The notes below the pieces were generated by a model. The model ran no database searches. It was not told the origin of the DNA and saw nothing but the letters and a program-made list of their open reading frames with translations. A stretch of DNA of 64,000 nt from assembly GCA_965660325.1 (NCBI GenBank), contig CBFHZL010000001.1, forward strand, positions 1-64,000. The letters are read 5' to 3'. Both the position numbers and the translations under genes were made by a program. Shown in pieces: positions 49,161 through 57,867 of this stretch (position 1 is the first letter of the stretch; every line of letters begins with the position of its first letter). The stretch is from Acidiluteibacter sp965660325 (GTDB lineage Bacteria; Bacteroidota; Bacteroidia; Flavobacteriales_E; Vicingaceae).

Positions 49161-50891
49161 ATGCGAAACCTTTTTACTTTATTTTGCTTACTTCTATTGC
49201 AATCTTCTATTTATTCACAACAACTAAACGTGAATATTGTAAAGGATATGCAATTTCCAAATGAGATTCAGCTGCCAAGAGTGGCTAAGGACTCATTGGC
49301 TTTAGTAAGCTCCCTTAAGAAAGTAGTTGAAAAATTAAGAGCATCTGCCTACCTAACTGCATCTGTTGATAAAATCAACATAGCCGATAATGAAGCAACT
49401 GTATTTATTACAACGGGGAGGCAATATAAATGGAGTCGGCTGGGGAGAGGTAATGTTTCTGATGATGCGCTAAGCAAGTCTAACTTTTCAGATAAGCTTT
49501 ATTTCAATAAACCTTTTAGTGCAAAAGAGTCTTCTAATTTTATGTACAGCTTGGTTCAATACTATGAGAACAATGGATATCCATTTTGTCAGGCTTCCTT
49601 AAAAGATCCAAAAATCAACGGAGAAAGTATTTCTGCAGATTTAAGCGTCACAAAAGGGCCTCTTTATTTAATTGACAGTATTCTTATCAAAGGGAGTGCA
49701 AATATCGGACCTGAATACATATATAATTATATTGGTATAAAACCGGGAGATCCATACAGCAATAAGTTAATTAATCAGGTAGGAGACCGATTAAATGAAA
49801 TTCCATTTTTAGCACAGAGTAAGTCATACGAGGTTCAGTTTTTTGAAGAAAAATCAAAACTAATTCTTTACCTAGATAAAAAGAACGCGTCAAGGTTTGA
49901 TGGAATAGTCGGGCTTTTAACTGATGAGGAAACAGGTAAGGTTGAATTCACAGGAAACATTGAACTTAACTTAAAGAATGTAATTGGAAAAGGAGAAAGT
50001 TTTGATCTTGAATGGCGAAAACTAGTTGGCTCTACACAGAACCTAGACATCCGTTTTAATCTTCCATTTCTATTTAAAACGCCTTTTGGTTTAGATGCAA
50101 AATTTGAACTCTACAAAAGAGATACACTATTCTTGGATATACAAAACAGGGTAGGTCTCCAATATATTTTGCAAGGATATAATAACATTCAAATCTATCT
50201 GCAGCGAAACACCTCAAGACGCTTAGGGGATGGAGCCACCAGCGTCGTTGCCTCACTACCTCCATACGCTGATTACACCTCTCTGCTATACGGTATTTCC
50301 TACTATACTGAAAAATTGAATTATCGATTCAACCCCAGAAGCGGATATCAATTACTTAGTGACTTATCTGTAGGAAACAAAAACATAGAACCAATCAGCA
50401 GCTTAGAAGAAATTAACCCTGCTGCTTATGACGATGTTCCTCTAAAGTCTACCCTATTTTCGGGAAGAATAGATATGAGCATGTTTGTGCCTTTAGGTAA
50501 AAGAAGTACGATAAAACTAAGAAACCAAACAGCAGCAGTTTATAATGATGCACTTTTTGAAAACGAACTACTACGTATTGGAGGGATTAAAACGTTGAGA
50601 GGCTTTGATGAAGAATCCATTTTTGCAAATATGTTCACTATAGGAACGTTTGAATATCGATTCATTTTAGAACGCAACTCCAACATCTTTTTATTTGCAG
50701 ACTATGCTTATTATGAGCAAGAAACCTCTACTAGCAAAATAATAGACAATCCTCTAGGGCTTGGCGCAGGGATTAATTTTCAGACCGGAGCAGGGATATT
50801 CTCTATAAACTATGCTATTGGCAAGCAATTTAACAACCCAATAGATGTAAGAGCCGCAAAAATTCATTTTGGTTTTGTCAACTTTTTTTAA
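49161..50891 (+). CDS. Omp85/BamA-TamA-family outer-membrane barrel protein
   Basis: Outer-membrane assembly or translocation protein. The 576-residue product has a signal peptide (MRNLFTLFCLLLLQSSIYSQ), POTRA-like repeats (about 70-155 and 160-240, for example LYLIDSILIKGSANIGPEYIYNYIGIKPGDPYS), and a C-terminal 16-strand barrel. The diagnostic loop-6 motif is seen in IGGIKTLRGFDEESIF (RGF), and the last residues KIHFGFVNFF end in Phe as barrel proteins do. It is shorter than BamA (five POTRA), nearer TamA or the small Bacteroidota Omp85 types. The following L,D-transpeptidase overlaps or abuts it. Confidence 0.87.
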   Translation: MRNLFTLFCLLLLQSSIYSQQLNVNIVKDMQFPNEIQLPRVAKDSLALVSSLKKVVEKLRASAYLTASVDKINIADNEATVFITTGRQYKWSRLGRGNVSDDALSKSNFSDKLYFNKPFSAKESSNFMYSLVQYYENNGYPFCQASLKDPKINGESISADLSVTKGPLYLIDSILIKGSANIGPEYIYNYIGIKPGDPYSNKLINQVGDRLNEIPFLAQSKSYEVQFFEEKSKLILYLDKKNASRFDGIVGLLTDEETGKVEFTGNIELNLKNVIGKGESFDLEWRKLVGSTQNLDIRFNLPFLFKTPFGLDAKFELYKRDTLFLDIQNRVGLQYILQGYNNIQIYLQRNTSRRLGDGATSVVASLPPYADYTSLLYGISYYTEKLNYRFNPRSGYQLLSDLSVGNKNIEPISSLEEINPAAYDDVPLKSTLFSGRIDMSMFVPLGKRSTIKLRNQTAAVYNDALFENELLRIGGIKTLRGFDEESIFANMFTIGTFEYRFILERNSNIFLFADYAYYEQETSTSKIIDNPLGLGAGINFQTGAGIFSINYAIGKQFNNPIDVRAAKIHFGFVNFF

Positions 50892-50901
50892 ACTCCTATT
50901 T

Positions 50902-51516
50902 TTGAAAAAAAACTTGAAAAAATACTTCTTGTTGCTTTTTCTCTTTGGGGCTATTTTTCAAACCAAATCTGCGACCTCCAATATCTCGACTTTCATAAAC
51001 GATTACTTATCGATTAGATATGGTAAGGTTTTTACTGAGTACTTATTTATTTCAATCAAAAATCAAAAGCTGTATTACATCAAAGAAGATAAAGTAATAT
51101 CATCCTACCTCATTTCAAGTGCAAAAAATGGTGTCGGACAAGACATGCATAGTGGTAAGACACCGGAAGGGTTACATATCATCCAAGAAAAAATTGGAAC
51201 CAACTTACCGAAAGGCGCCCTATTTAGTGAGCGTATATTTAACGGTAAAATATCAAAAATTTATACCGACACTATTGATAGAGCAATAGATGAAATCACA
51301 AGTAGAATTTTATGGTTATCGGGAGAGGAAGAAGGAGTGAATAAGGGTGGAAATATAGATACTTTTAATCGTTACATATACATTCATGGAACTCCTGAAG
51401 AAGGTCTTATTGGTCGACCTGCAAGTCATGGATGTATCAGGATGATTAATAAAGAAATAATTGAACTATATGAGTTAATTCCGACAAAAACGCCAGTTTT
51501 AATCTTAAACTATTGA
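50902..51516 (+). CDS. L,D-transpeptidase (YkuD domain), non-ATG start
   Basis: Envelope enzyme forming 3-3 peptidoglycan crosslinks or attaching proteins to murein. From a TTG at 50902 the protein is 204 residues and has a signal peptide (KKYFLLLFLFGAIFQTKSA). The YkuD domain begins near IKNQKLYYIKEDKVISSYLIS and contains the catalytic motif HGTPEEG...GRPASHGCIRM with the nucleophile Cys in SHGC. No ATG occurs before the middle of the domain, so a TTG start (50902, 50914 or 50869) is required. It follows the Omp85 gene by about 10 nt. Confidence 0.87.
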   Translation: MKKNLKKYFLLLFLFGAIFQTKSATSNISTFINDYLSIRYGKVFTEYLFISIKNQKLYYIKEDKVISSYLISSAKNGVGQDMHSGKTPEGLHIIQEKIGTNLPKGALFSERIFNGKISKIYTDTIDRAIDEITSRILWLSGEEEGVNKGGNIDTFNRYIYIHGTPEEGLIGRPASHGCIRMINKEIIELYELIPTKTPVLILNY

Positions 51517-51546
51517 TTGGCGCTCCGTTTCGATTACCTATTTTTG
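51517..51546 (+). promoter_or_regulatory. Bacteroidota-type promoter for the GWxTD lipoprotein gene
   Basis: TTG (51517-51519) followed after exactly 19 nt by TATTTTTG (51539-51546), a perfect TANNTTTG. It starts at the end of the preceding gene and predicts transcription from about 51552 with a leader near 80 nt before the GTG start at 51635. Confidence 0.72.
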
Positions 51547-51634
51547 TACTTTTATATAATACCCAACTTCAGAAATAGTAATTTAGAGGAATATTTAATT
51601 TTACTCTTCCTAAACATCAATAAACAAAGCTCTT

Positions 51635-52906
51635 GTGAAAATTAATAAAACACTCTTTTATACCTTGCTTTCCTCTTTGTTTATCATTCAAGGATGCCAG
51701 AATTACACATCAACTGACAAGCTCAATTTTGCATATAAATATGACCCTGAGCCGACGATAATTCGACCTGAATTTAAAGTCTTTCATATTTCTGAATCAT
51801 CCTCTAACTTTTATTTTGGTATCAATTCTAGGGAGGCACTTTATACTAAGATTAAAGGAGATACTTTATTTGAAGCAAACTTGAAAATTCGGTACAAGCT
51901 ATTCAACCAGATAAACCAGAGAGCCATCATCGATAGTTCGACCTACATCATGCGTGATACAACAAGGGAGAGCGACTTAAATAAAATTTTATATGGTGGC
52001 TTTACGCTAAAGGCTGAAAAAGGCAATAATTATTATATCGAGGTACGAATACGTGATGAAAATAGAGATCTAAATATTGTTGATTTCTATACATTTAATA
52101 AACAAGCCTCTATTTCTAGCGAACATTTCTTACTACTCGACTCGTTAGACTACCCCCTATTGAATGATCGGGTGGTAGCAGGCAAGCCGTTTAGCATTGT
52201 GAAGAGCCCTGCTCTAGACGTGAGTAGTTTTCAATTAAAGTCTTACGATTCACCACTTCAAATTGCTCCACCGCCTTTTGCCGAGAACGGAATTTCATAT
52301 GCCTTACCATCCGCCCCGAGCTCAGCTAAAAGCATAAATCTAAAAGAAGACACTTCAAGACTTTTCATACTCAATGAAGGGCTACATTTGTTATCCATCT
52401 CTGATACTAGTGATCGCTTTGCTTTTCTATCAGCAAACGAGGCCTTTCCAAAATTAGGAGAAGTCAAAGAAATGATTGCACCTACGCGGTTTATTTCTAC
52501 CCAAAAAGAATATGACGTGCTAAATTCCAATCGTGATACAAAAGAAGCAGTGGATAATTTTTGGCTCAACATTACAAAAGATTTCAATAGGGCAAGAAAA
52601 ATATTAGGCACTTACTATGGAAGAGTTGAATCTGCTAATGAATACTTTACAGATATTCAAGAAGGATGGAAAACTGACCGTGGTTTGATTTACCTCATTT
52701 ACGGTCCTCCATCAACTATTTACAAAGGATACAACTACGAAAAGTGGATTTACGGAGAGGAGTCGAATATGCTAGCCATCAGCTTTAATTTTAGACGTAT
52801 GGAAAACGCTTTATCTCGGAATATTTACAAATTAGATAGAAACACCACATTTAAAAGCAGCTGGTACAGAGCCGTTGACAATTGGAGACAAGGAAGAGTT
52901 TATTAA
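51635..52906 (+). CDS. GWxTD domain lipoprotein
   Basis: A 423-residue predicted lipoprotein: signal peptide MKINKTLFYTLLSSLFIIQGC with the lipobox IQGC. The mature part has a beta-rich N-terminal half and, at residues 344-348, GWKTD in the stretch EGWKTDRGLIYLIYGPPSTI that defines the GWxTD family. The start is a GTG; no suitable ATG exists. The family is frequent in Bacteroidota and other Gram-negatives, but its function is unknown to me. rlmB starts 4 nt downstream, so it shares the transcript from the promoter at 51517. Confidence 0.86.
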   Translation: MKINKTLFYTLLSSLFIIQGCQNYTSTDKLNFAYKYDPEPTIIRPEFKVFHISESSSNFYFGINSREALYTKIKGDTLFEANLKIRYKLFNQINQRAIIDSSTYIMRDTTRESDLNKILYGGFTLKAEKGNNYYIEVRIRDENRDLNIVDFYTFNKQASISSEHFLLLDSLDYPLLNDRVVAGKPFSIVKSPALDVSSFQLKSYDSPLQIAPPPFAENGISYALPSAPSSAKSINLKEDTSRLFILNEGLHLLSISDTSDRFAFLSANEAFPKLGEVKEMIAPTRFISTQKEYDVLNSNRDTKEAVDNFWLNITKDFNRARKILGTYYGRVESANEYFTDIQEGWKTDRGLIYLIYGPPSTIYKGYNYEKWIYGEESNMLAISFNFRRMENALSRNIYKLDRNTTFKSSWYRAVDNWRQGRVY

Positions 52907-52910
52907 GGTT

Positions 52911-53663
52911 ATGAAAGAAAGAGAACATAGAAAAGATAATGAGTTTTTTTTTGGAACTCGTGCAGTAATTGAAGCGATCCGTTCAGGAAAAGAAATTGAA
53001 AAAGTACTAGTGCAACAAGATTTAAGAGGTCCGCTAGTCACTGAACTAAGAAAGACAATAAAGCAGTACGCTATTCCTTCGCAGAATGTGCCTGAGAAAC
53101 GTTTAAAATTTTTAGAAGGAAACCACCAAGGAGTTATTGCCTATCTATCTCCTATTGAGTTTCAAGACATCGAAGACCTGTTGCCGGGTATTTATGAAAG
53201 AGGTGAAGATCCGTTTTTATTGATATGTGACCGTGTAAGTGACGTTCGAAACTTTGGAGCAATTTGTCGTTCTGCGGAATGTGCAGGTGCTCACGCCATC
53301 ATTGTTCCTGCTAAAGGTTCTGCAGAGATTACAGCCGATGCAGTAAAGACTTCTGCAGGAGCATTAATGCGAATTCCAGTTTGTAGAGTAAAAAGCTTAC
53401 CTGCTCTTGCAGAAAAGTTAAAAGAATCAGGCGTAAAACTCATCAGCTGTACCGAAAAAACTGATAATTCCATGCATACCGCCGACCTTAAAGGCCCCGT
53501 GGCTATTATTGTAGGAAACGAAGAAGTTGGTATCTCATCTACCTTATTGGGATTGTCAGACCAAAGAACCAAAATCCCATTACAAGGAGAAATTGGATCA
53601 TTAAACGTATCAGTTGCTGCGGGGATTATATTGTTTGAAGCACTGCGACAGCGAAATGTATGA
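52911..53663 (+). CDS. rlmB: 23S rRNA (guanosine-2'-O-)-methyltransferase RlmB-like
   Basis: SPOUT-class 2'-O-methyltransferase of the TrmH/RlmB family, probably acting on G2251 of 23S rRNA. The 250-residue product has the N-terminal substrate-binding domain (FFGTRAVIEAIRSGKEIEKV), motif 1 NFGAICRSAECAGAHAIIVP, motif 2 IVGNEEVGIS and motif 3 IPLQGEIGSLNVSVAAGIILFEALRQ, all canonical. I use the ATG at 52911, 4 nt after the GWxTD stop; an upstream in-frame TTG would overlap that gene. It ends in an ATGA overlap with the next gene. Confidence 0.92.
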   Translation: MKEREHRKDNEFFFGTRAVIEAIRSGKEIEKVLVQQDLRGPLVTELRKTIKQYAIPSQNVPEKRLKFLEGNHQGVIAYLSPIEFQDIEDLLPGIYERGEDPFLLICDRVSDVRNFGAICRSAECAGAHAIIVPAKGSAEITADAVKTSAGALMRIPVCRVKSLPALAEKLKESGVKLISCTEKTDNSMHTADLKGPVAIIVGNEEVGISSTLLGLSDQRTKIPLQGEIGSLNVSVAAGIILFEALRQRNV

Positions 53664-55555
53664 AACTGAGTGAAAAAAATATCGCATCGTTGTTCCTATG
53701 GGCCTTAATTATACTAGGTGCAGCGATTCGTTTTTATCATTTGGGAGAATGGAGTCTAACAAATGATGAGTTAAGTGCTTTAAACAGAACGCAACACGAT
53801 TCTAACTTAGCGCTCTGGCTCTCTTACGGCGAAGTACCAGACACCCACCCACCGCTTGTACAATTTTTCATATATAATTGGACCAATTGGTTTGGAAACA
53901 ATCCTTTTACACTAAGGTTACCCTTTGTAATTTTAGGTATCCTTTGCACCCCTTTAAGTTACCGGCTATTTAATTTATGGTTTTCTAGAACAACAGGAGT
54001 ATTTGTTGCTGCAGGGATAGCCCTAATGAATTATCCAATCGTTTATACCCAATTGGCTCGACCTTATGGCATGGGGCTTTTCATTGGGTTGTTGTTTACG
54101 TATTATTGGAGCAAGCTCATTTTGTCAGGTAGATATACGACCAAAACCTACATTCTATATGTTATCATTGGGGCGATATCATTGTACATTCATTACTTCC
54201 TTACACTCTCCATTGGCATCACGATTTTAACAGGTTTCTTTTTAATCAAAAAACATCGACTGAAAACTTACCTAGTGCTTAACAGCTTAATTGTAGTAGC
54301 TTTCCTTCCTTACCTACAATATTTCTTACTTCAGTTGAAGGTAGGTGGTGTTGGAGGATGGCTCCCGCCGCCAGAAAACGACTTCTTTCTTTCTTATCTC
54401 TACTACTGTTTTAATAGCAGTTGGTTGGTTATCTTATCTATTGTTGCCTTCTTTCTGTATGGCCTCAGAAACAAGCTAAAGCTTTCAAGACGAAATTGGA
54501 TTGTGTTGTTGTGGAGTATTTTCCCTTTTGTTATAGGCTTTTTCTACTCCATACAAGTCAACCCTGTTATACAGTATTCAACGCTCATCTTTTCCTTCCC
54601 TTTTATGCTCGCTTTTTGGGGATCCATGCTTGAACGAGTAGATTTACGTGGCCCTATCAAATCATGGCTAATCACTTTTAGTATCATTTTATTGTTTACT
54701 TCAGCAATTAGTTGGAAGTACTATCACGAATCCTCCTTTGGTGAATTTAAAGAAACCGCCAAAACACTAGTAGAATGGACAGGTGAAATAGATCAGAACT
54801 ATTCTGTCGTTGGTAATATGGTTGACCCATTTTATTATGATTATTACCTCAATCAAATGAATTGGAAGGATGAATTTGAGTTTACAGCAATCAATACTAC
54901 ATCCGATGTGGCTGATGTAAATCGGTTCTTGAAAAGTTCCAATAAAGAAAAAATCATCTTCACTTGGTCGAATACAAACAATCCTTTCGAACTCAAAGAG
55001 CTGATTTTGAAATATTACCCTAATATTGAAAAATCACAACGCCTCAATAATGCTGAAGTCATGGTTTTTGGCAAAGAAAACAATCGTGAGGAAATATTTA
55101 ACTATCAAACGAGTTTCGAAGATCAACCAATTGAGTTAGGCTACCAATTATCACAGGTAAAAGTTGACTCATTATCAAGAAACTCCTATTACCAAGTTGA
55201 TTCGACCGAAGAGTATCCGGTGGTGATTAAAGATATTTTAGGTAAGAACTTACCATTGAACAATGCTAATGTTGTCACTTTTTCTATTCACTTCAAATCA
55301 GCCTCTGCGCCTGAGGCAATTATCGCTTTATCTATCGACAACGAAGATGGGAATGTAAATTGGAGAGGAACGGATTTAGCACCTTTCTACTCAGATGACG
55401 AATGGAACTATGCGCTCGTTTCCTTCTATCTTCCGGAAGGAGTTTCACCAACAGACAAAATAAAAGCCTATGTTTGGAACCGTGGAAAGGAGTCCTTTTT
55501 AGTTGACGATGTTTCTTTCTACGCCTACGAAGACAGTCAGTATTATTTAAACTAA
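53660..55555 (+). CDS. GT39/ArnT-like membrane glycosyltransferase with C-terminal beta domain
   Basis: Polyprenyl-phosphate-sugar-dependent GT-C transferase of the inner membrane. The first 400 or so of 631 residues hold about 10 helices. The catalytic first loop has EWSLTNDELSAL (the acidic DE pair) followed by PDTHPPLVQFFIYNW, typical of the GT39/PMT fold. From about 480 to 631 there is a soluble beta-sandwich-like domain (SFEDQPIELGYQLSQV to ESFLVDDVSFYAYED) resembling carbohydrate-binding jelly-rolls. Its start overlaps the rlmB stop (ATGA). Substrate unknown; protein or lipid glycosylation is possible. Confidence 0.8.
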   Translation: MKLSEKNIASLFLWALIILGAAIRFYHLGEWSLTNDELSALNRTQHDSNLALWLSYGEVPDTHPPLVQFFIYNWTNWFGNNPFTLRLPFVILGILCTPLSYRLFNLWFSRTTGVFVAAGIALMNYPIVYTQLARPYGMGLFIGLLFTYYWSKLILSGRYTTKTYILYVIIGAISLYIHYFLTLSIGITILTGFFLIKKHRLKTYLVLNSLIVVAFLPYLQYFLLQLKVGGVGGWLPPPENDFFLSYLYYCFNSSWLVILSIVAFFLYGLRNKLKLSRRNWIVLLWSIFPFVIGFFYSIQVNPVIQYSTLIFSFPFMLAFWGSMLERVDLRGPIKSWLITFSIILLFTSAISWKYYHESSFGEFKETAKTLVEWTGEIDQNYSVVGNMVDPFYYDYYLNQMNWKDEFEFTAINTTSDVADVNRFLKSSNKEKIIFTWSNTNNPFELKELILKYYPNIEKSQRLNNAEVMVFGKENNREEIFNYQTSFEDQPIELGYQLSQVKVDSLSRNSYYQVDSTEEYPVVIKDILGKNLPLNNANVVTFSIHFKSASAPEAIIALSIDNEDGNVNWRGTDLAPFYSDDEWNYALVSFYLPEGVSPTDKIKAYVWNRGKESFLVDDVSFYAYEDSQYYLN

Positions 55556-55562
55556 TTTTCAA

Positions 55563-56792
55563 TTGATCTATTACTTTCTAAAATACATGATGCGCTTTGC
55601 GCTCAGCGTTTTTTACAAAAGCATCATCTTTGATGACTTGAAAAATATTCCTTCAGACAAACCGAGTATTTTTGCTTGTACACACCCCAATTCATTTCTA
55701 GATGCAATTATAATTGGAGCTTATAGTCCTAGAAAATTGTATTTCCTTGCTCGCTCTGATGTGTTTAATACTCCTCTAAAAATGTGGCTACTAAGTAGGA
55801 TGAACTTAATCCCTATTTATCGGCTTCAAGAAGGGAGTGAGAACCTTCATAAAAATGAGGTAACCTTTGCCAAATGTTACGACATTATGAAAAAAGGCGG
55901 TTCGATTCTAATTTTTTCTGAAGGCATAAGTGTTACCGACAAACTTGTTCGTCCTTTAAAGAAAGGAACCGCCCGGATTGCATTTGGTGCAGAAGCATTC
56001 AATAACTTTAATCTGGACTTACAAATCATTCCAATGAGCTTAAACTACACTTACCCTACGCGGTTTAGGTCAGAGGTTATTGTAGGAATTAAAGAACCCA
56101 TTGCCATAAAAAAGTATCAGTCACAATATGAAACGTCTGAAACAAAAGCGATACGACAATTTAATGCAGAACTATACGAAGGCATAAAGTCTGCCACTAT
56201 TATCGTGGATGAAAAATCTACAGAAGGAGTTTTCTACGAACAAGTTGCTCCTATTTTGAGAAGTCAATTAAATAATCCAATAAGTAATCGGCTGAAGCTT
56301 GAGCAGCAGTGGTCAGAAAGAACAAAAGGTGAAGCAGTTCCACAAGAGTTAGATAGTTATCCCTCAGGACATACTGTGCAAGCAGAAAAAATAATTAATG
56401 AAAAATTAGTGAATTCACTTTCGGCATTTGGAATAACCTTTTTAAACGCTATACTTTGGGTTTTAGGCTACCTTCCCAATGCTATCCCTTTCTTAATCGC
56501 AAAAAAAGTAACGGCAAAAACTGTGAAACTCATTGAGTTTTATGCTTCCGTTAGATTGTGCCTCTCCGTTGTTTTATACCTTATATATTGGCCAATTATC
56601 AGCTTTTTTATCGGCAGCTTGTTGGATGTCAGTTTCTTATTTGTGGGAATCGTGCTTTTATTTACAGGAATCGTTTACGTAAGAAACCGCGATCAGTATC
56701 GCGCTGTTAAAATGGCAAAAAAATTCTTCAGCATAAAGAATGCTGAAGAATTGATAAAGCTTCGCGAAAAAGTGATTTCAGAATTTAATTAA
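55563..56792 (+). CDS. PlsC/GPAT-like acyltransferase with C-terminal membrane segments
   Basis: Likely transfers acyl groups to glycerol-3-phosphate derivatives in membrane lipid synthesis. The 409-residue protein has the catalytic box in ACTHPNSFLDAI (His and Asp spaced one residue wider than HX4D, as in GPAT-like members), the second block near RLQEGSENLHKNE, and the third in FSEGISVTDKLVRPLKKGTARIAF (EG). Two to four helices lie between about 285 and 380. A TTG at 55563 aligns with the usual start; an ATG at 55587 is the alternative. It follows the GT39 gene after 7 nt and ends with a 4-nt TTAA overlap with a convergent gene. Confidence 0.83.
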   Translation: MIYYFLKYMMRFALSVFYKSIIFDDLKNIPSDKPSIFACTHPNSFLDAIIIGAYSPRKLYFLARSDVFNTPLKMWLLSRMNLIPIYRLQEGSENLHKNEVTFAKCYDIMKKGGSILIFSEGISVTDKLVRPLKKGTARIAFGAEAFNNFNLDLQIIPMSLNYTYPTRFRSEVIVGIKEPIAIKKYQSQYETSETKAIRQFNAELYEGIKSATIIVDEKSTEGVFYEQVAPILRSQLNNPISNRLKLEQQWSERTKGEAVPQELDSYPSGHTVQAEKIINEKLVNSLSAFGITFLNAILWVLGYLPNAIPFLIAKKVTAKTVKLIEFYASVRLCLSVVLYLIYWPIISFFIGSLLDVSFLFVGIVLLFTGIVYVRNRDQYRAVKMAKKFFSIKNAEELIKLREKVISEFN

Positions 56793-57856
56793 TCCTTCAC
56801 CCGATTAAATCTTAATGCTTTAACCATCCAATTGGGTAAACTCTTCTCAGGATTTCTCGTTTTGAGGTTCAAATACCAGCCCATTTTTTTCATGATTGGT
56901 ATTTTATGAGTTTCTACGAACTCAATGAGTGTTCCATCAGGGTCAGCAATATAAGAGAAGTGCCCTGCAGCTTCACCCATATCAAAGCTATTTTCGCTAT
57001 CCACCGTAAATGGAAATCCCTTTGACTTACACTCTGCTCTTAACGCATCCATATATTTGATATCAAAGCATAGGTGAATGAATCCTAAATCTCCCCAGAA
57101 ACGGTCTTTATAAATTTGTTGTCCTTTTTCTTCAGTCAGCTGAACGAGCTCTATTGTGCTTGGTCCTAACAACTGGCTAAAACTTCCTTTTCGTTCTGAT
57201 TTGTGTTTTAACTTCACTCTTCTAAAATTTCGAAGACCACCATTAACATCCTTCAAATCGGGAAACTGCCCTTTCTCGTCATAGACTATTGTATCATACT
57301 CTAAAATATCCGTATAAACCTTTAACGCTTCGTCGATATCTGACACGCCAATAACAGCTCCACTTGGACCTCCTGTTGGGTAAGTTGTTTTATTGAACCA
57401 AACGGAACCTTCTTCCATTTGGAAGAGGTTTCCATATAAATCTTTTACAAAAAAGTGTTTCTTCCCTTCAGGATCGGTATTCACTTCAGAAATAACATTC
57501 AACCCCTTGGCTTTATAGTCGGCATATAATTGATCCACATCAACTACTTTCATTTTTGCCGCGAAAATACCGTAATCTCCTAGTTTAAGATCAAAATTTG
57601 CAGGCTGCGGAGTTCTAGATGTAAATTGCCAAATCTCGAATCCACCGCCACCTTGCATATTAATTGCCAAAACTGCATTTCTAGCATGCACCTCCTTACC
57701 AGTATATTCAATCATTAATTTCGCCTCAGCTTCCTCTTGAAATATTGGAACATCCATTCCAAAATTCTTACGATACCACGCCCATGCTTCATGCACATTA
57801 GGCACCCCGATTCCAACTTGCTGAATTCCACTTATTATTTTCTTCTGCTCTTCCAA
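56789..57856 (-). CDS. Two-domain VOC (glyoxalase/dioxygenase fold) protein
   Basis: A 355-residue cytoplasmic protein with two VOC units: the first about 8-150 (IQQVGIGVPNVHEAWAWYRKNFGMDVPIF ... FFVKDLYGNLFQMEEG), the second about 160-320 (GAVIGVSDIDEALKVYTDILEYDTIVYD ... GFIHLCFDI ... HFSYIADPDGTLIEFVETH). In the second unit the His of GFIHLC and the Glu of LIEFVE could bind metal; the first seems to lack a matching pair, so it may be structural. The layout is like HPPD, but the motifs do not establish that activity. It is the third gene of a minus-strand unit with an SDR and a GT2 gene. Confidence 0.75.
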   Translation of the reverse strand: MEEQKKIISGIQQVGIGVPNVHEAWAWYRKNFGMDVPIFQEEAEAKLMIEYTGKEVHARNAVLAINMQGGGGFEIWQFTSRTPQPANFDLKLGDYGIFAAKMKVVDVDQLYADYKAKGLNVISEVNTDPEGKKHFFVKDLYGNLFQMEEGSVWFNKTTYPTGGPSGAVIGVSDIDEALKVYTDILEYDTIVYDEKGQFPDLKDVNGGLRNFRRVKLKHKSERKGSFSQLLGPSTIELVQLTEEKGQQIYKDRFWGDLGFIHLCFDIKYMDALRAECKSKGFPFTVDSENSFDMGEAAGHFSYIADPDGTLIEFVETHKIPIMKKMGWYLNLKTRNPEKSLPNWMVKALRFNRVKD

Positions 57857-57867
57857 GGTAAAGTCTA

